From Actinoallomurus sp040655075 (GTDB lineage: Bacteria; Actinomycetota; Actinomycetes; Streptosporangiales; Streptosporangiaceae): a stretch of 64,000 nucleotides of DNA. The notes beneath the pieces are model-generated. The model worked only from the letters and a program-made list of their open reading frames with translations, ran no database searches and had not been told where the DNA came from. Shown here piece after piece: positions 16,996-26,288 of the stretch; the stretch's first letter is position 1, and each line of letters starts with the position of its first letter. The stretch lies in assembly GCF_040655075.1 (NCBI RefSeq), contig NZ_JBFAJC010000003.1:310001-374000 (forward strand), given 5' to 3'. The position numbers and the translations under genes are program-made.

Positions 16996-17101
16996 CCCGG
17001 AATTCTCCCAGCGCGAAGAGCACCTGGCGCAACAAGATCTTCCAGCGGCCCGCGTAGAAAATCGAAGGCGGTCTCAGGGGGTCGCTGTATCAACCTGCTG
17101 G

Positions 17102-17421
17102 TCACCAGCGGCCGTGCTCGTGGACGTCGTCCTGGGCGTCGGTGAGGGATCCCCAGTACTGGCCGGTGGGCGCGTCGGCCGGGAGAGTGGCGAGGGTGGT
17201 TACGATTTCGGCGGCCTGCTCGGGGGTGCGGTGCCCGGTGTGGCCGTTGAAGTCGGTGGCGACGTAGCCGGGGATGGCCGCGCTGACCTTGATCAGGGTG
17301 TCGCGCAGTTCCTTGGCGTACTGCCCGGTGATCATGTTCACCGCCGCCTTCGAGGTCGGGTAGACCAGGTCGCGCAGGTACTGGTACATCCCCGACGTGA
17401 GGTCGTCGAGCATCGCCGATC
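17102..17421 (-). pseudogene. C-terminal half of a short-chain dehydrogenase/reductase
   Basis: About 100 residues that begin near the catalytic motif YPTSK (YxxxK), followed by AAVNMITGQYAKELRD, the AAIPGYVATDFNGH segment and a GQYWGS end. That is the second half of a classical SDR. The Rossmann GxxxGxG and NNAG parts are absent, and the region where they should lie is occupied by the GH36 gene and its terminator. No functional start is visible. It is a remnant left by a deletion. Confidence 0.7.
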
Positions 17422-17452
17422 GTGCCGGGCGGGTCGTCGGCCCGCCCGGCAC
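17422..17452 (-). terminator. Terminator after the GH36 gene
   Basis: Perfect 12-base inverted repeat GTGCCGGGCGGG (17422-17433) and complement (17441-17452) with a 7-base loop, beginning directly at the GH36 stop codon. Confidence 0.65.
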
Positions 17453-19456
17453 TCACTGGCCGGTGAGGCGCAGCAGACGGGCGGTGTACGCCTCGGGCAA
17501 CGTGATGCGCAATGGCCCGGTGGACGTCCAGCAAGGCATGGCGTCCGCCGGATAGAGGAGCGACACGGAGGCGGCGGAGAGCGGCAGCTCACAGGTCGGG
17601 TCCGCGTCGTCACGGCGCCACACGGCGAGGAACGTCTCCGGCCCACAGTCGACGGCGAGGGCGAGCCAGCCGTCCCGCCAGCCGGGAAGACCGAGCGGCC
17701 AGCGGGGAATCCCCCTCGCCAGGGCGCGGCGGTAGGTCCGGTACACATCGATCGCACCGGTGACCAGGTCGAGTTGATGGTCGGACAGCAGGTCGAGCCG
17801 ACCTGACAGGTGGATCCGGCCGAGCATCGCCGAGACCATCGTGAAGATGATCCGCTCATCGTCGAAGTCCGGCTGAGGGTACGCCCACACGGCGCCCTGC
17901 TCGGGCGGCACCACGGTCGGTGCGGCGGCGGCGATCGCGGGGATGAGCGTCTCGTCCTGCTGGTCGGTCAGGGACTGGACGGGCACCCGCGCGAGCGTCG
18001 CGTGGTCGGCGCGCATGCCTCCGGACGCGCACGCCTCGAGTACGAGCCCCGGATACCGGCCCTGCAACCGTTCGAGCCAGTCGAGGTAGGCGCGGTTGTG
18101 CTCGAGAAGCCCGGAGCCCGGGGTGACGGCGATGTTGTAGTCGAGTTTGAGGTACCCGAGGCCGAACTCGCCGATGAGCCGGTCGACCGTGGCGTCCAGG
18201 TGCCGTACGGCCGCCGGATGCGCGAGATTGAGATGGTGCCGGCCCCATTCCACGAGGCGGACGCCATCGCTGCGGAAGAATGCTTCTTCCGGCAGATCCA
18301 GCCTGGATCTGACACCCACCACCTCGGGTTCCAGCCACAGGCCAGGGGTCATGCCCGCCGCGCGGATCGCGTCCGTCACCTCCACCAGCCCTCGGGGGAA
18401 CCGCGTGGTGGAGGGCTGCCAGGTGCCCACGGCGTCCCACCAGGCGGGCACCCCTCCCGGACCGGGCTCGGCGTCGATCTCGTCGTCGAACCATCCCGCA
18501 TCGATGCAGAAGTACTCGGCGCCGGCCCGGGCGGCGGCCTTCACCAGCGGCAGCAGCCGGCCCGTCGTCGGATCACCCATCAGGCAGTTCATGAAGTCGT
18601 TGAACACGACCGGCAGTTCGACGTTGTCGGCGTGGGGTCGCCGCACCGCGCGCCGATACCGGGTCAGGGCACCCATCGGGTCATCGCTCAGCGTGAGAGC
18701 CACCGGAACCGTGGTGAACGACTCGCCGGGAAGGAGCCGCTTGGACCACTGATGTTCGCGCTGGGACGGCCCGGCGAGTGAGAGGTAGAGATCGCCGAAA
18801 CGGTCGCCGATCTCGAAGTGCCAGGAGCCGTTGTGCTCGATCTGCCAGGCGAGGCAGCCGTCGCGACCCCGCAGGATGCCCATCGGCAGATGCTCGGAGG
18901 TCGGCCAGGACCCGGTGCCGGTGCGGGACAGCCGGTTCTTGGTGCCCGTCTGGCCGAAACGCACCATGCCCACGTCGTACAGGCCGAGTTCCGCCAGGAA
19001 CGAGCCCGACCAGCGGTACTCGCCGCTCCATGGGTTGTGGGCGGTCCACAGTTCGAGCTCGCGCTCCCAGACCCGTACGCCGAGCGTGGTGGCGACTCCG
19101 GAGCAGACGAAGGACGAGACGTGCTCGACCGTGACCTCCTGCTCGGCGGTCAGCTCGGTCCACGAGCGGAGGACCTGACCGCGCAACTCGTAGTGGGCGA
19201 CGACCCGCAGACCGGTCTCCGGATCGCGCATCCGCACCGACAGCGTTCCATCACCCTTGTCGTGACCGACCGGGCGCAGCCGCCGCGACACCTGGCCGTC
19301 GACGTGCCGGCCGCCCGCGGTGCCGGCCCTGCCGTGACCGGCCAGTTCGATCTCGACGAGCGGCAGCGCCGCACGGCTCGGCCGGTTGATCCCGGCGAGC
19401 CGGACACCGTCCTCGAACAGCAGCGTGATCGTCTCATCGCCCCAGCGTTCGATCAC
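17453..19456 (-). CDS. GH36 alpha-galactosidase
   Basis: A 667-residue glycoside hydrolase of family GH36, near the usual 700. It has an N-terminal beta-sandwich (about 1-290), then a TIM barrel. The nucleophile lies in YLKLDYN (D439), the general acid in SLTDQQD (D498 or D501), and substrate-binding CIDAGWFDD and WLEPEVV are in place. It removes terminal alpha-galactosyl residues from oligosaccharides. No signal peptide is seen, so it acts in the cytoplasm on imported sugars. It faces an alpha/beta hydrolase gene, and a LacI-type operator lies 22 bases from its ATG at 19456. The ribosome site (GGAGGG) precedes that ATG. Confidence 0.92.
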   Translation of the reverse strand: MIERWGDETITLLFEDGVRLAGINRPSRAALPLVEIELAGHGRAGTAGGRHVDGQVSRRLRPVGHDKGDGTLSVRMRDPETGLRVVAHYELRGQVLRSWTELTAEQEVTVEHVSSFVCSGVATTLGVRVWERELELWTAHNPWSGEYRWSGSFLAELGLYDVGMVRFGQTGTKNRLSRTGTGSWPTSEHLPMGILRGRDGCLAWQIEHNGSWHFEIGDRFGDLYLSLAGPSQREHQWSKRLLPGESFTTVPVALTLSDDPMGALTRYRRAVRRPHADNVELPVVFNDFMNCLMGDPTTGRLLPLVKAAARAGAEYFCIDAGWFDDEIDAEPGPGGVPAWWDAVGTWQPSTTRFPRGLVEVTDAIRAAGMTPGLWLEPEVVGVRSRLDLPEEAFFRSDGVRLVEWGRHHLNLAHPAAVRHLDATVDRLIGEFGLGYLKLDYNIAVTPGSGLLEHNRAYLDWLERLQGRYPGLVLEACASGGMRADHATLARVPVQSLTDQQDETLIPAIAAAAPTVVPPEQGAVWAYPQPDFDDERIIFTMVSAMLGRIHLSGRLDLLSDHQLDLVTGAIDVYRTYRRALARGIPRWPLGLPGWRDGWLALAVDCGPETFLAVWRRDDADPTCELPLSAASVSLLYPADAMPCWTSTGPLRITLPEAYTARLLRLTGQ

Positions 19457-19470
19457 TGAACCCTCCGACG

Positions 19471-19486
19471 CAGCAAACGCTTTCTA
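19471..19486. promoter_or_regulatory. LacI-type operator A (GH36 side)
   Basis: CAGCAAACGCTTTCTA, a CG-centred palindrome matching TAGAAA-N-CG-N-TTTCTA in one half and partly in the other. Its centre is 22 bases upstream of the GH36 start. Confidence 0.7.
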
Positions 19487-19566
19487 AATTTTCCGATGCC
19501 GGTAGGCCGTCGTCCTGGTGTAGACGAGAATGGATCGGCTGGCCACGAACCCTCCGGTCGAGATGA

Positions 19567-19582
19567 TAGAAAACGGTTTCTA
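19567..19582. promoter_or_regulatory. LacI-type operator B (hydrolase side)
   Basis: TAGAAAACGGTTTCTA, near-perfect CG-centred palindrome, centre about 35 bases before the hydrolase start. It is the exact reverse complement of operator D. Confidence 0.8.
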
Positions 19583-19609
19583 CGGCATCGTACGAAGAGG
19601 AGACGTTCC

Positions 19610-20392
19610 GTGTCCATGCGCGATCCCGGCACCGTCCGGCTCTTCCACACCGACCACGGGTCGGGGGACATCGTCCTGCTGCTGGTGCACGGCTGGGGCG
19701 GGGACGGCCGCGAGTGGTCGCCGCATGTGGAGGCCCTGGCCGGGAGGCACCGGGTCATCGTCCCCGACCTGCGCGGCCACGGCCGCTCGGACGTGCCGGC
19801 CGAGGACAACACGCCTCGTGCGATGGCCCGGGACCTCGCCGCGCTCATCGCACGTCTCGCGGCGGGACCGGTCGTCGCGGTCGGCCACTCGATGGGCGGG
19901 CAGGTCGTCAACCTGCTCGCCGTCGAGCATCCGGAGGCGATCCACTCCGTCATCGCCCTCGACCCTGCGCACGGGGCCGACGGCGACGAGGTGGCCGACA
20001 TCCCCCGTCGGCTCAGGACGTACCAGGCGAACGGCGCCACTGCCGCCGCCGAGTTCGTCGCCGCGGCCTTCTCCCCGAACGCGCCGACCGGCCTGCGCAC
20101 GGCTCACGTCCGTACCATGCTCGGCACACCCGACCACGTCATCGTGCAGGCGTACGCCGGGATGTACACCGATCGGCGGGCGGTGGGGATCCGTGAACAC
20201 AGCGAGGCGTACCTGAGGCTCCGGAAGTGTCCGGCGCTCACCGTCTGGACCTCGGCCGCGCACGCCGACTGGGAGGGCGGCCTCCGGCTGCCCGGCGCCC
20301 GCGTCGAGCACTGGCCCGGCGTCGGCCACTACCTCCACGAGGAGCGATTCACCGAAACGGTGCGGCTCATCGAGCAGTGGTCCGGCCGGTGA
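19610..20392 (+). CDS. Alpha/beta hydrolase
   Basis: A 260-residue single-domain alpha/beta hydrolase. It has the oxyanion HGWG (27-30), nucleophile elbow GHSMGG (S94) and a C-terminal GVGHYLHEE containing the catalytic histidine. No signal peptide, so it is cytoplasmic. GTG at 19610 is used because GAAGAGGAGA lies 7 bases upstream; an ATG two codons on is possible. The gene is driven divergently from GH36 with its own LacI-type operator. It may remove acyl groups from imported sugars, but the substrate cannot be read from sequence. A hairpin terminator follows. Confidence 0.8.
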   Translation: MSMRDPGTVRLFHTDHGSGDIVLLLVHGWGGDGREWSPHVEALAGRHRVIVPDLRGHGRSDVPAEDNTPRAMARDLAALIARLAAGPVVAVGHSMGGQVVNLLAVEHPEAIHSVIALDPAHGADGDEVADIPRRLRTYQANGATAAAEFVAAAFSPNAPTGLRTAHVRTMLGTPDHVIVQAYAGMYTDRRAVGIREHSEAYLRLRKCPALTVWTSAAHADWEGGLRLPGARVEHWPGVGHYLHEERFTETVRLIEQWSGR

Positions 20393-20402
20393 CCGGCGCC
20401 GA

Positions 20403-20444
20403 GACGACCCGGCCCACGGCGCGTTTCGCGGCGGCCGGGTCGTC
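20403..20444. terminator. Bidirectional terminator
   Basis: Perfect 12-base inverted repeat GACGACCCGGCC (20403-20414) and complement (20433-20444), with an 18-base loop, between the convergent hydrolase and alginate-lyase-family genes. Confidence 0.65.
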
Positions 20445-20507
20445 CTCATGCCCGACGCGATCCCGCTGCGGACGGGCGCGCGGTCAGGCGGGCGGGGCGT
20501 CCCGCCG

Positions 20508-21659
20508 TCAGAGGGTGAACAACAGCGTTCCGAAGCCGGGGTGGTCCGCCTGGAACGCCGCGCCCTCCGGCCGGATCTTCAGGATCGCCTCATAGCTGTA
20601 CGGGGCCGCCGCGTCGGCGCGCTTGACGTAGTGGTTCCAGGCCATCTCGTAGATCGGCCGCAACTGTCCACGGTAGAGGGAGGAGTTCGAGGTGTAGGTG
20701 ACCGAGCAGCTGGTCTGGGTGGTGTACGGGACGCTGTTGCCGAGGTTGTAGCTCGCGGTGTACTCGAACGCTTTGAGCAGTCGGTGGTCGGACGCCGCGT
20801 ACAGGTCCCGGCCCTGGATCCAGGCGGTCTGGCAGACCTCGGCGAACGCGCCGAGGGCGAGCTGGGCGTGCTGCTGGTCGCGGCCGGTGTCGAGGGACTG
20901 CCCGGACGGGAGGATCATCTTGCCGAGCGAGCAGCAGGCGTGGGTGTAGAAGGCGTTGTAGGCCGAGTCGAAGATCGAGATGTCGTCGCAGAAGACGCCC
21001 ATCTGGCACATGCCGCGGATGCACATCACGCCCCACGTCGCCTCCCAGTAATTGGAGATGAGCGGCACGAAGATGTTCTTGAACATCGCGACGGTCGTGT
21101 TGACCTCGGTAGAGGTCCAGGCGCCGGACGGCTTGGTGTAGCGCATGATCTCGCATGCGGCCGCCAGCTTGGCGCCCGCGATCGAGGAGGCCAGGACCGC
21201 TTCGGAGCCCTTGATGGAGGTCAACGTGTTCGTCCACGCCTTGATGATCTCCAGCGCCTTGGACGCGTGCGTCGTATCGAGGGTGACGTACCACATGATG
21301 GCGTTCTGGTACGCGGCGTTGGCGTCCATCCACAGGGCGTCCCAGCCGGTGTAGCCCTCCGTACCGCGGCTGACGGTGGTGTACGGGCCCGCCTTGGCGT
21401 AGGTGGACTGCGAGTAGGCATCGGACTTGAAGGCGTTCCAGCCGCTGAGCCACGGTTCGACGCCGTTCTTGACGTTGGTCCTGATTCGCTGCAGATCGGT
21501 CAGGTTGTGCAGGACTCCGGGATGGGTGAAGGAGGTGATGCCGGAGGTGACGGCCCCGGCCGGAGAGGCCGTCAGGGGAATGCCGGCACCGGACAACGCG
21601 GTCGCTCCGGCGCCGACGGCCGTGATCTTCAGGAACTGCCGGCGGCTGGACTCGGACAT
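20508..21659 (-). CDS. Secreted alginate-lyase-family protein
   Basis: A 383-residue Tat-exported protein (SRRQFLK at 5-11, cleavage near residue 37) of the Alginate_lyase (alpha/alpha-toroid) family, whose members cleave uronic-acid polymers by beta-elimination. The mature protein reads FTHPGVLHNLTDLQRIRTNV, the family's opening, then a largely helical toroid rich in Trp and Tyr, with CEIMRYTK and MCQMGVFCDD segments. ATG at 21659 has GAGAGGA upstream; the frame extends further but that part overlaps the GH43 gene. Its start overlaps the GH43 stop by 31 bases, so it is the last gene of the operon. The exact polymer is not known. Confidence 0.75.
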   Translation of the reverse strand: MSESSRRQFLKITAVGAGATALSGAGIPLTASPAGAVTSGITSFTHPGVLHNLTDLQRIRTNVKNGVEPWLSGWNAFKSDAYSQSTYAKAGPYTTVSRGTEGYTGWDALWMDANAAYQNAIMWYVTLDTTHASKALEIIKAWTNTLTSIKGSEAVLASSIAGAKLAAACEIMRYTKPSGAWTSTEVNTTVAMFKNIFVPLISNYWEATWGVMCIRGMCQMGVFCDDISIFDSAYNAFYTHACCSLGKMILPSGQSLDTGRDQQHAQLALGAFAEVCQTAWIQGRDLYAASDHRLLKAFEYTASYNLGNSVPYTTQTSCSVTYTSNSSLYRGQLRPIYEMAWNHYVKRADAAAPYSYEAILKIRPEGAAFQADHPGFGTLLFTL

Positions 21660-23272
21660 GGGTGGGTTCCTCTCCGGTCGGGGTGGGAGCCGGTTCGGTA
21701 GGTCACGTTCGTGAAGTCGGCGTGGCGGCCGCCGCCGTCGAGGTCGTGGGCCCAGAGGCCCAGCATCGCGCCGGTGAAGCCGAGGACGCGCACCCGTCCG
21801 TCCTCGAATTCGTCGGCGTGTTCGTCGGACAGGACGGTGGCGTCCAGTTCGAGCGGGAGCCACTGCGGGCCGGTGCCCAGGTCGTAGCCGAAGCGCAGAA
21901 CCGGTCCGTCGAGCTCGGCGTGCAGTCGTACGGCGGCGCCGGGCGGAACGGGCACGCGCCGAGGAGCGACGGCGAGCGCTCCTGCCGTGCTGCTCAGCAC
22001 CCGCAGCACCGGACCGTCGTCATCGTCGGCCGTGATGGCGAGGTAGTGCCAGTTGCGCGTGTTGTAGTAGGCCGTGATGCCGGCCAGGTGGTCGGGCGTA
22101 CGGGGCGTGAACCGCACGTCGGCCTGGATCCCGCATCGCGTCGCGGTCACCCTTCGGGCGACCAGGCTCGGCGCACGCCTGCCGGTGGGCGACTGGCCGC
22201 CGCTGACGCGCATGTGGCCGTCGACGCTCAGCCAGTCGCGTGAGGCGGGGCGGCGCAGGGTGCTCCACTCGGGCCCGAGACGGGATCCGAGGAGTTCGGA
22301 GTGGTCGGCCGACGTGGGGAACGGCGCCGGAGCCAGGTCCGGTGCGGGGACCTCGATGGCGGCCTGTCCGCCGGGCACGCGTGGCCATCCGTCCGCGCTC
22401 CAGACGACCTGCTGCAGTGCGGTCTCCCGGCCGAGGACGCAGCGTCCGCGCGGAGTGTACGGGCGGGCGCAGATGTGCGCGACGTACCACTCACCGCGCT
22501 GCGTCTCGACCAGGCAGCCGTGCCCGGCCTTCTGCAGCTCCAGGCTCGGGTCGTCTCGTGCGGTCAGCATCGGCCCGGCGGGATCGACCTCGTACGGTCC
22601 GGTGATGGACCGCGCTCGGGCGACGGTGGCCTGGTGGTCGTATCCGGTACCGCCTTCGGCGACGAGGAGGTAGTACCAGCCGTTCCGGTGGTACAGGTGC
22701 GGGCCCTCGGTGACCCCCGCCGTGGTGCCGGTGAAGATCCGCCGTGGTTCGCCGATCAGGCGGCGGGTCGCGCGGTCGTACTCCTGGATCTCGATTCCGG
22801 CGAAGCTCGGGTGCCCGGGGCGCCAGTCGAGGGCCATGTTCAGCAGCCAGCTGCGGCCGTCGTCGTCGTGGAACAGCGACGGGTCGAAGCCGCGTCCGTG
22901 CAGGGGCATCGGGTCGGACCAGGGTCCCTCGACGGACGGTGCGGTGGTGACCAGGTTGGTCAGGTCCCGCCATCCTCCGGCGTACCCGTCCACGAGGGTG
23001 AACAGCAGGTGGAAGCGGCCGTCGGCGTACGACAGGTCGGGCGCCCAGACACCCCCGGAGTCCGGTACGCCCGCCAGATCGAGGAGCCGGCGATCGTCGA
23101 GGACACCGCCGACGCAGCGCCAGTGAGCGAGGTCGCGGGAGTGGTGGAGCCGGACTCCGGGGTACCACTCGAACGTCGAGGTGGCGATGTAGTAGTCGTC
23201 GCCGACCCGCAGGATCGACGGGTCGGGTTCGAAGCCGCGCAGCACCGGGTTACGGATCACCTGCCGGGACAT
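21629..23272 (-). CDS. GH43 glycoside hydrolase (beta-xylosidase/arabinofuranosidase type)
   Basis: A 547-residue GH43 enzyme. The five-bladed propeller (about 1-310) opens with GFEPDPSI, giving the general base D17, followed by STFEWYPGV, GVWAPDLSY, FDPSLFHDDDG (pKa-modulating D130) and GVTEGPHLY (general acid E189). A C-terminal beta-sandwich (about 335-535, the GH43_C2 type) follows. This layout is typical of beta-xylosidases and arabinofuranosidases that trim oligosaccharides. It has no signal peptide, so it acts inside on imported material. The gene lies between the 980-residue protein and the alginate-lyase-family gene in one operon. Confidence 0.9.
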   Translation of the reverse strand: MSRQVIRNPVLRGFEPDPSILRVGDDYYIATSTFEWYPGVRLHHSRDLAHWRCVGGVLDDRRLLDLAGVPDSGGVWAPDLSYADGRFHLLFTLVDGYAGGWRDLTNLVTTAPSVEGPWSDPMPLHGRGFDPSLFHDDDGRSWLLNMALDWRPGHPSFAGIEIQEYDRATRRLIGEPRRIFTGTTAGVTEGPHLYHRNGWYYLLVAEGGTGYDHQATVARARSITGPYEVDPAGPMLTARDDPSLELQKAGHGCLVETQRGEWYVAHICARPYTPRGRCVLGRETALQQVVWSADGWPRVPGGQAAIEVPAPDLAPAPFPTSADHSELLGSRLGPEWSTLRRPASRDWLSVDGHMRVSGGQSPTGRRAPSLVARRVTATRCGIQADVRFTPRTPDHLAGITAYYNTRNWHYLAITADDDDGPVLRVLSSTAGALAVAPRRVPVPPGAAVRLHAELDGPVLRFGYDLGTGPQWLPLELDATVLSDEHADEFEDGRVRVLGFTGAMLGLWAHDLDGGGRHADFTNVTYRTGSHPDRRGTHPCPSPAAGSS

Positions 23273-23316
23273 CGGGTCAGGTCCTTTCTGTTCTCACAAG
23301 CCGGCTGCCGCCTCGG

Positions 23317-26259
23317 TCACCGGTCGCCCGGGTCCCGGCGCAGGACCAGCGTCGTGAGCGGGCCGATCCGGCGGCGCTTCCGCAGGCTCACCCGCTTGCC
23401 GGTACGCAGGTCACGTGCCTGCCCGTCGCCCAGAGACGGCACCGTGAAGATCTTGTCGGTGGTGGTGTTCATCACGAGGACGTACGGCCCGTACTCGCAG
23501 ACATAGAGCGGCGCCCGGCCGACCAGCATCTCCTCGACGCCATCGAAGTGCACGCCGAGCGATGGGTCCGGGACGTCGGCGGGGATCGGGGCCCGGTGGA
23601 GGACGTCCCCGGCCAGGGCCTGGTGCAGGGTCTCGCCCGGGGGCGGGAATCCGCCGGGCGGGATGACACTGGCGGCCGGGTCGTTGATGGCGTAGTCCCA
23701 GGTCACCCAGTCGCGGACGGTGAAGGTGTCATCGGTCAGGCTGGCCGACCGTTCGCGGATCGTGGCCGAGCGCTGGTCGACCGGGGTGATGAGGTGGACG
23801 CGGGCGTAGTTGTTGACGGCCTGGCGGGCCCGGAAGTACAGCGAGGCGTAGAGGATCTCCTGGCCGTGCTTGGCCGCGACGACGCCGTTCTCCTCGTCGG
23901 TGAACACGAAGTCGGGCCGGTCCCAGCCGGTGGGCATCCGGTCGCCGTGCCGTGGCAGCTTCTGGAAGGCGTCCCAGTCGCGGGCGACGAGCCGGAAGGC
24001 GTTGAGCCCGACGCGCGTCCAGGGATGCGTCTGCAGCAGGTGGAGCTGGGGCCAGAGCTGGCCGTCGCCCATCATCTCCTGGGTCCAGCCGATGAGCTCC
24101 GGGTCTTCGAAGACGACGGCGGCCTGGAGCGGGTGGGAGTCCCAGGCGGTGCGCTGCGCGTACCCGACCTCGCCCGGGTAGACCTCGTTGCGCCAGCCGA
24201 TCACGGTCTCCAGCCGGGCCACCCGGCATCCGTCGGCGTCCACGTCGAACGGGTGGAAGAGGCCGCGCGCCTTGACCATCTTGATCATCTGGTTGCGCAG
24301 CTCGGGCGCCTCCTGCGCCTGGTGGCCGCGGGTGACCGACTCGTACATCATGATGAGCCAGTCGGTGACCTCGCCGTAGTTGCCGACGTAGCCGAGCTCG
24401 CGGGTCAGGCCCTTGCGGGTGACCTGCAGGTAGCCGGATCCGAGGGGCTTGGTCGGGTTGCCGTCGGCGTCCTCCGGGCCGGTCCATGGCTTGAGGCCGA
24501 TGGACTGGTACATGAAGTCGCGGGCCTTCGCCTCCGGCCACGCCTTGCTCTCGTCGAGCAGCCGCAGGCCGCGGTTGCACTGGTACAGGCCGATCGCGCA
24601 GATCTGCGACTGGTTGGAATAGTGCGGGAAGTGCCGCCGCCAGTACTCCCGGCTGGCAGCGAGCATCTCGACGTACGCGTCGCGGCGCACCGGGGGGACG
24701 TGCGTGCCGGACGAGGGGGCCACGAGGGTCACGTCGTCGATCCAGGCGGTGCCGCCGTCCTGCACCCCGATGAACAGCCATGCCAGCGTCGCCGTGGGCG
24801 GGGTGTCCAGTTCGAGGGACACGTACGCCCAATCGTTGGTGCCGGTGGGGGAGTAGGCCTTGTTGTCGGTGCCGACGATCGTTCCGTTCGCGTCGTAGAA
24901 CAGCACGTCCAGGTAGACGCCCCGGCCGGTGACGTCCTGCGTCTTGACCCAGACGCCGTACTCGTAGCCGCCCTGGTCGAGGGATACCTTCGTGACGTTG
25001 CTGACCGCGATGGCGCTCGCGCCCGAGGGGTTGCGCGCCAGCTTCATCGAGTACGAGCCGGAGCGGCGGACCGTCGAGTCGCGGGTGGCGGTGCCGTTCG
25101 CGACCCACCCCATGACCGCCCAGCCGGTCGCCGTCGTCCCGCTGCCCTCCTCGAACCCGGGGTTGGCGATCGCGTACGGGGAGCCGGTCACGCGCTCCTT
25201 CAGCCGGTCGCCGAGATGCTCCCAGAGCAGCGCGAGCACGAGCCCGACCCGGCCGAAGCCCTGCCACTGCTGGTCCGATCCCGTCAGCACGCTCGAGTCG
25301 GACTTCCAGGCGTGGTAGCGGCCGTCGATGGCCTGCAGCGCGCGATCCAGCGCCCGGTCGTCCTGGTATGCGGGCCCGTCCGGCCAGAGGTACGCCTCGG
25401 CGAGCTGCTGCATGGCCCAGCCGTCCAGAGCGGCGGGGGTCGCCTCATTGAGCAGGTAGGCCGTGTCCTTGAGCACCCGCTCCTTGACCGCGGCGAGCAC
25501 CTCGGCCCCCGGCGAGGTGCGCGCCCGTGTCGCGGGCGCCGGCCCCTGGACGTCGCCGGTCGGCGGTGTGAAGTACGGGTCGGTGTGGGTGTAGAGGCGG
25601 TAGACGCCGCGGGACGCCGTCGTCATGTCGTAGAAGAAGCTGGCGCTGGTATTGCCGTAGGACCAGATCCGTCCCTCGGCGCGGATCTCCAGATGGACCG
25701 TGGTCCTGCCTTTGGTGAGCTTCTCCGGCAGCGGCAGGGTGTGGAAGAAGAAGCGGCCGGGTGCGCGCGGCGCGGTGTCGAGGATGTCGAGGCCGTCCAC
25801 TGCGCCCTCGTCGGTGTAGCCGACCTGGCTGCCGTCGCAGAACAGCTGGAGCCGCCACATCCGGGTCCCACTCGCGTCCTCCTGCGAGGTCGCGTCGTAC
25901 TCGTCGCCCCATAGTTTGACGGTCACGTACGTCGTGCCGGAGGGATTGCAGGCCATGGTGAACGCGAGCCTGCCGCCCCAGAACGTCGCCGGCTCGGTGG
26001 GCCGCAGGACGCGGGCGCTCTGGCCCAGTCCGCCCTTGGCAACGATGTCGGACAGCGTCGCTGTGAGGTCGTGCGCCTTCTCCGACGTCGCGTCGCCGAA
26101 GAGCAGCGTGTCGAGCGGACCTGACGCCCGGGAGGCGTCGGCGGTGGGCGGCTCGGCCGCGGACGCCGTTCCGGCGAGCCGCCCGGCACTCGCGACGCCG
26201 ACGCCGGCGGCCGCGGTGTACTTCAGGACATTGCGGCGGGAGACCCGATTTTCGGGCAT
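23317..26259 (-). CDS. Large Tat-exported protein with carbohydrate-binding-like domain, function unknown
   Basis: A 980-residue protein. The start is the ATG at 26257-26259, with GGGAGG about 9 bases upstream; the open frame continues beyond it but only as an overlap with the permease gene. It opens with a Tat signal (SRRNVLKY at 7-14, export near 35). A beta-rich unit (about 70-230) follows; then helices; then a jelly-roll CBM-like module at about 385-545 (NPGFEEGSGTTATGW to GGTAWIDDVTLV, the carbohydrate-binding CBM4/9/22-like pattern); and then a C-terminal helical/barrel region to 980 with many Trp and Tyr. It may be a polysaccharide lyase or a hydrolase of an unnamed family. Position inside the transport operon says it works on the same polymer outside the cell. 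Confidence 0.78.
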   Translation of the reverse strand: MPENRVSRRNVLKYTAAAGVGVASAGRLAGTASAAEPPTADASRASGPLDTLLFGDATSEKAHDLTATLSDIVAKGGLGQSARVLRPTEPATFWGGRLAFTMACNPSGTTYVTVKLWGDEYDATSQEDASGTRMWRLQLFCDGSQVGYTDEGAVDGLDILDTAPRAPGRFFFHTLPLPEKLTKGRTTVHLEIRAEGRIWSYGNTSASFFYDMTTASRGVYRLYTHTDPYFTPPTGDVQGPAPATRARTSPGAEVLAAVKERVLKDTAYLLNEATPAALDGWAMQQLAEAYLWPDGPAYQDDRALDRALQAIDGRYHAWKSDSSVLTGSDQQWQGFGRVGLVLALLWEHLGDRLKERVTGSPYAIANPGFEEGSGTTATGWAVMGWVANGTATRDSTVRRSGSYSMKLARNPSGASAIAVSNVTKVSLDQGGYEYGVWVKTQDVTGRGVYLDVLFYDANGTIVGTDNKAYSPTGTNDWAYVSLELDTPPTATLAWLFIGVQDGGTAWIDDVTLVAPSSGTHVPPVRRDAYVEMLAASREYWRRHFPHYSNQSQICAIGLYQCNRGLRLLDESKAWPEAKARDFMYQSIGLKPWTGPEDADGNPTKPLGSGYLQVTRKGLTRELGYVGNYGEVTDWLIMMYESVTRGHQAQEAPELRNQMIKMVKARGLFHPFDVDADGCRVARLETVIGWRNEVYPGEVGYAQRTAWDSHPLQAAVVFEDPELIGWTQEMMGDGQLWPQLHLLQTHPWTRVGLNAFRLVARDWDAFQKLPRHGDRMPTGWDRPDFVFTDEENGVVAAKHGQEILYASLYFRARQAVNNYARVHLITPVDQRSATIRERSASLTDDTFTVRDWVTWDYAINDPAASVIPPGGFPPPGETLHQALAGDVLHRAPIPADVPDPSLGVHFDGVEEMLVGRAPLYVCEYGPYVLVMNTTTDKIFTVPSLGDGQARDLRTGKRVSLRKRRRIGPLTTLVLRRDPGDR

Positions 26260-26288
26260 GCTTCGCCCTCCCTTGGGGGGTCTGTGAC

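Noticed and set aside
23548..25914. Long plus-strand frame inside the 980-residue gene
   Set aside because: Antisense shadow without motifs; the minus-strand gene has a Tat signal, a ribosome site and operon context.
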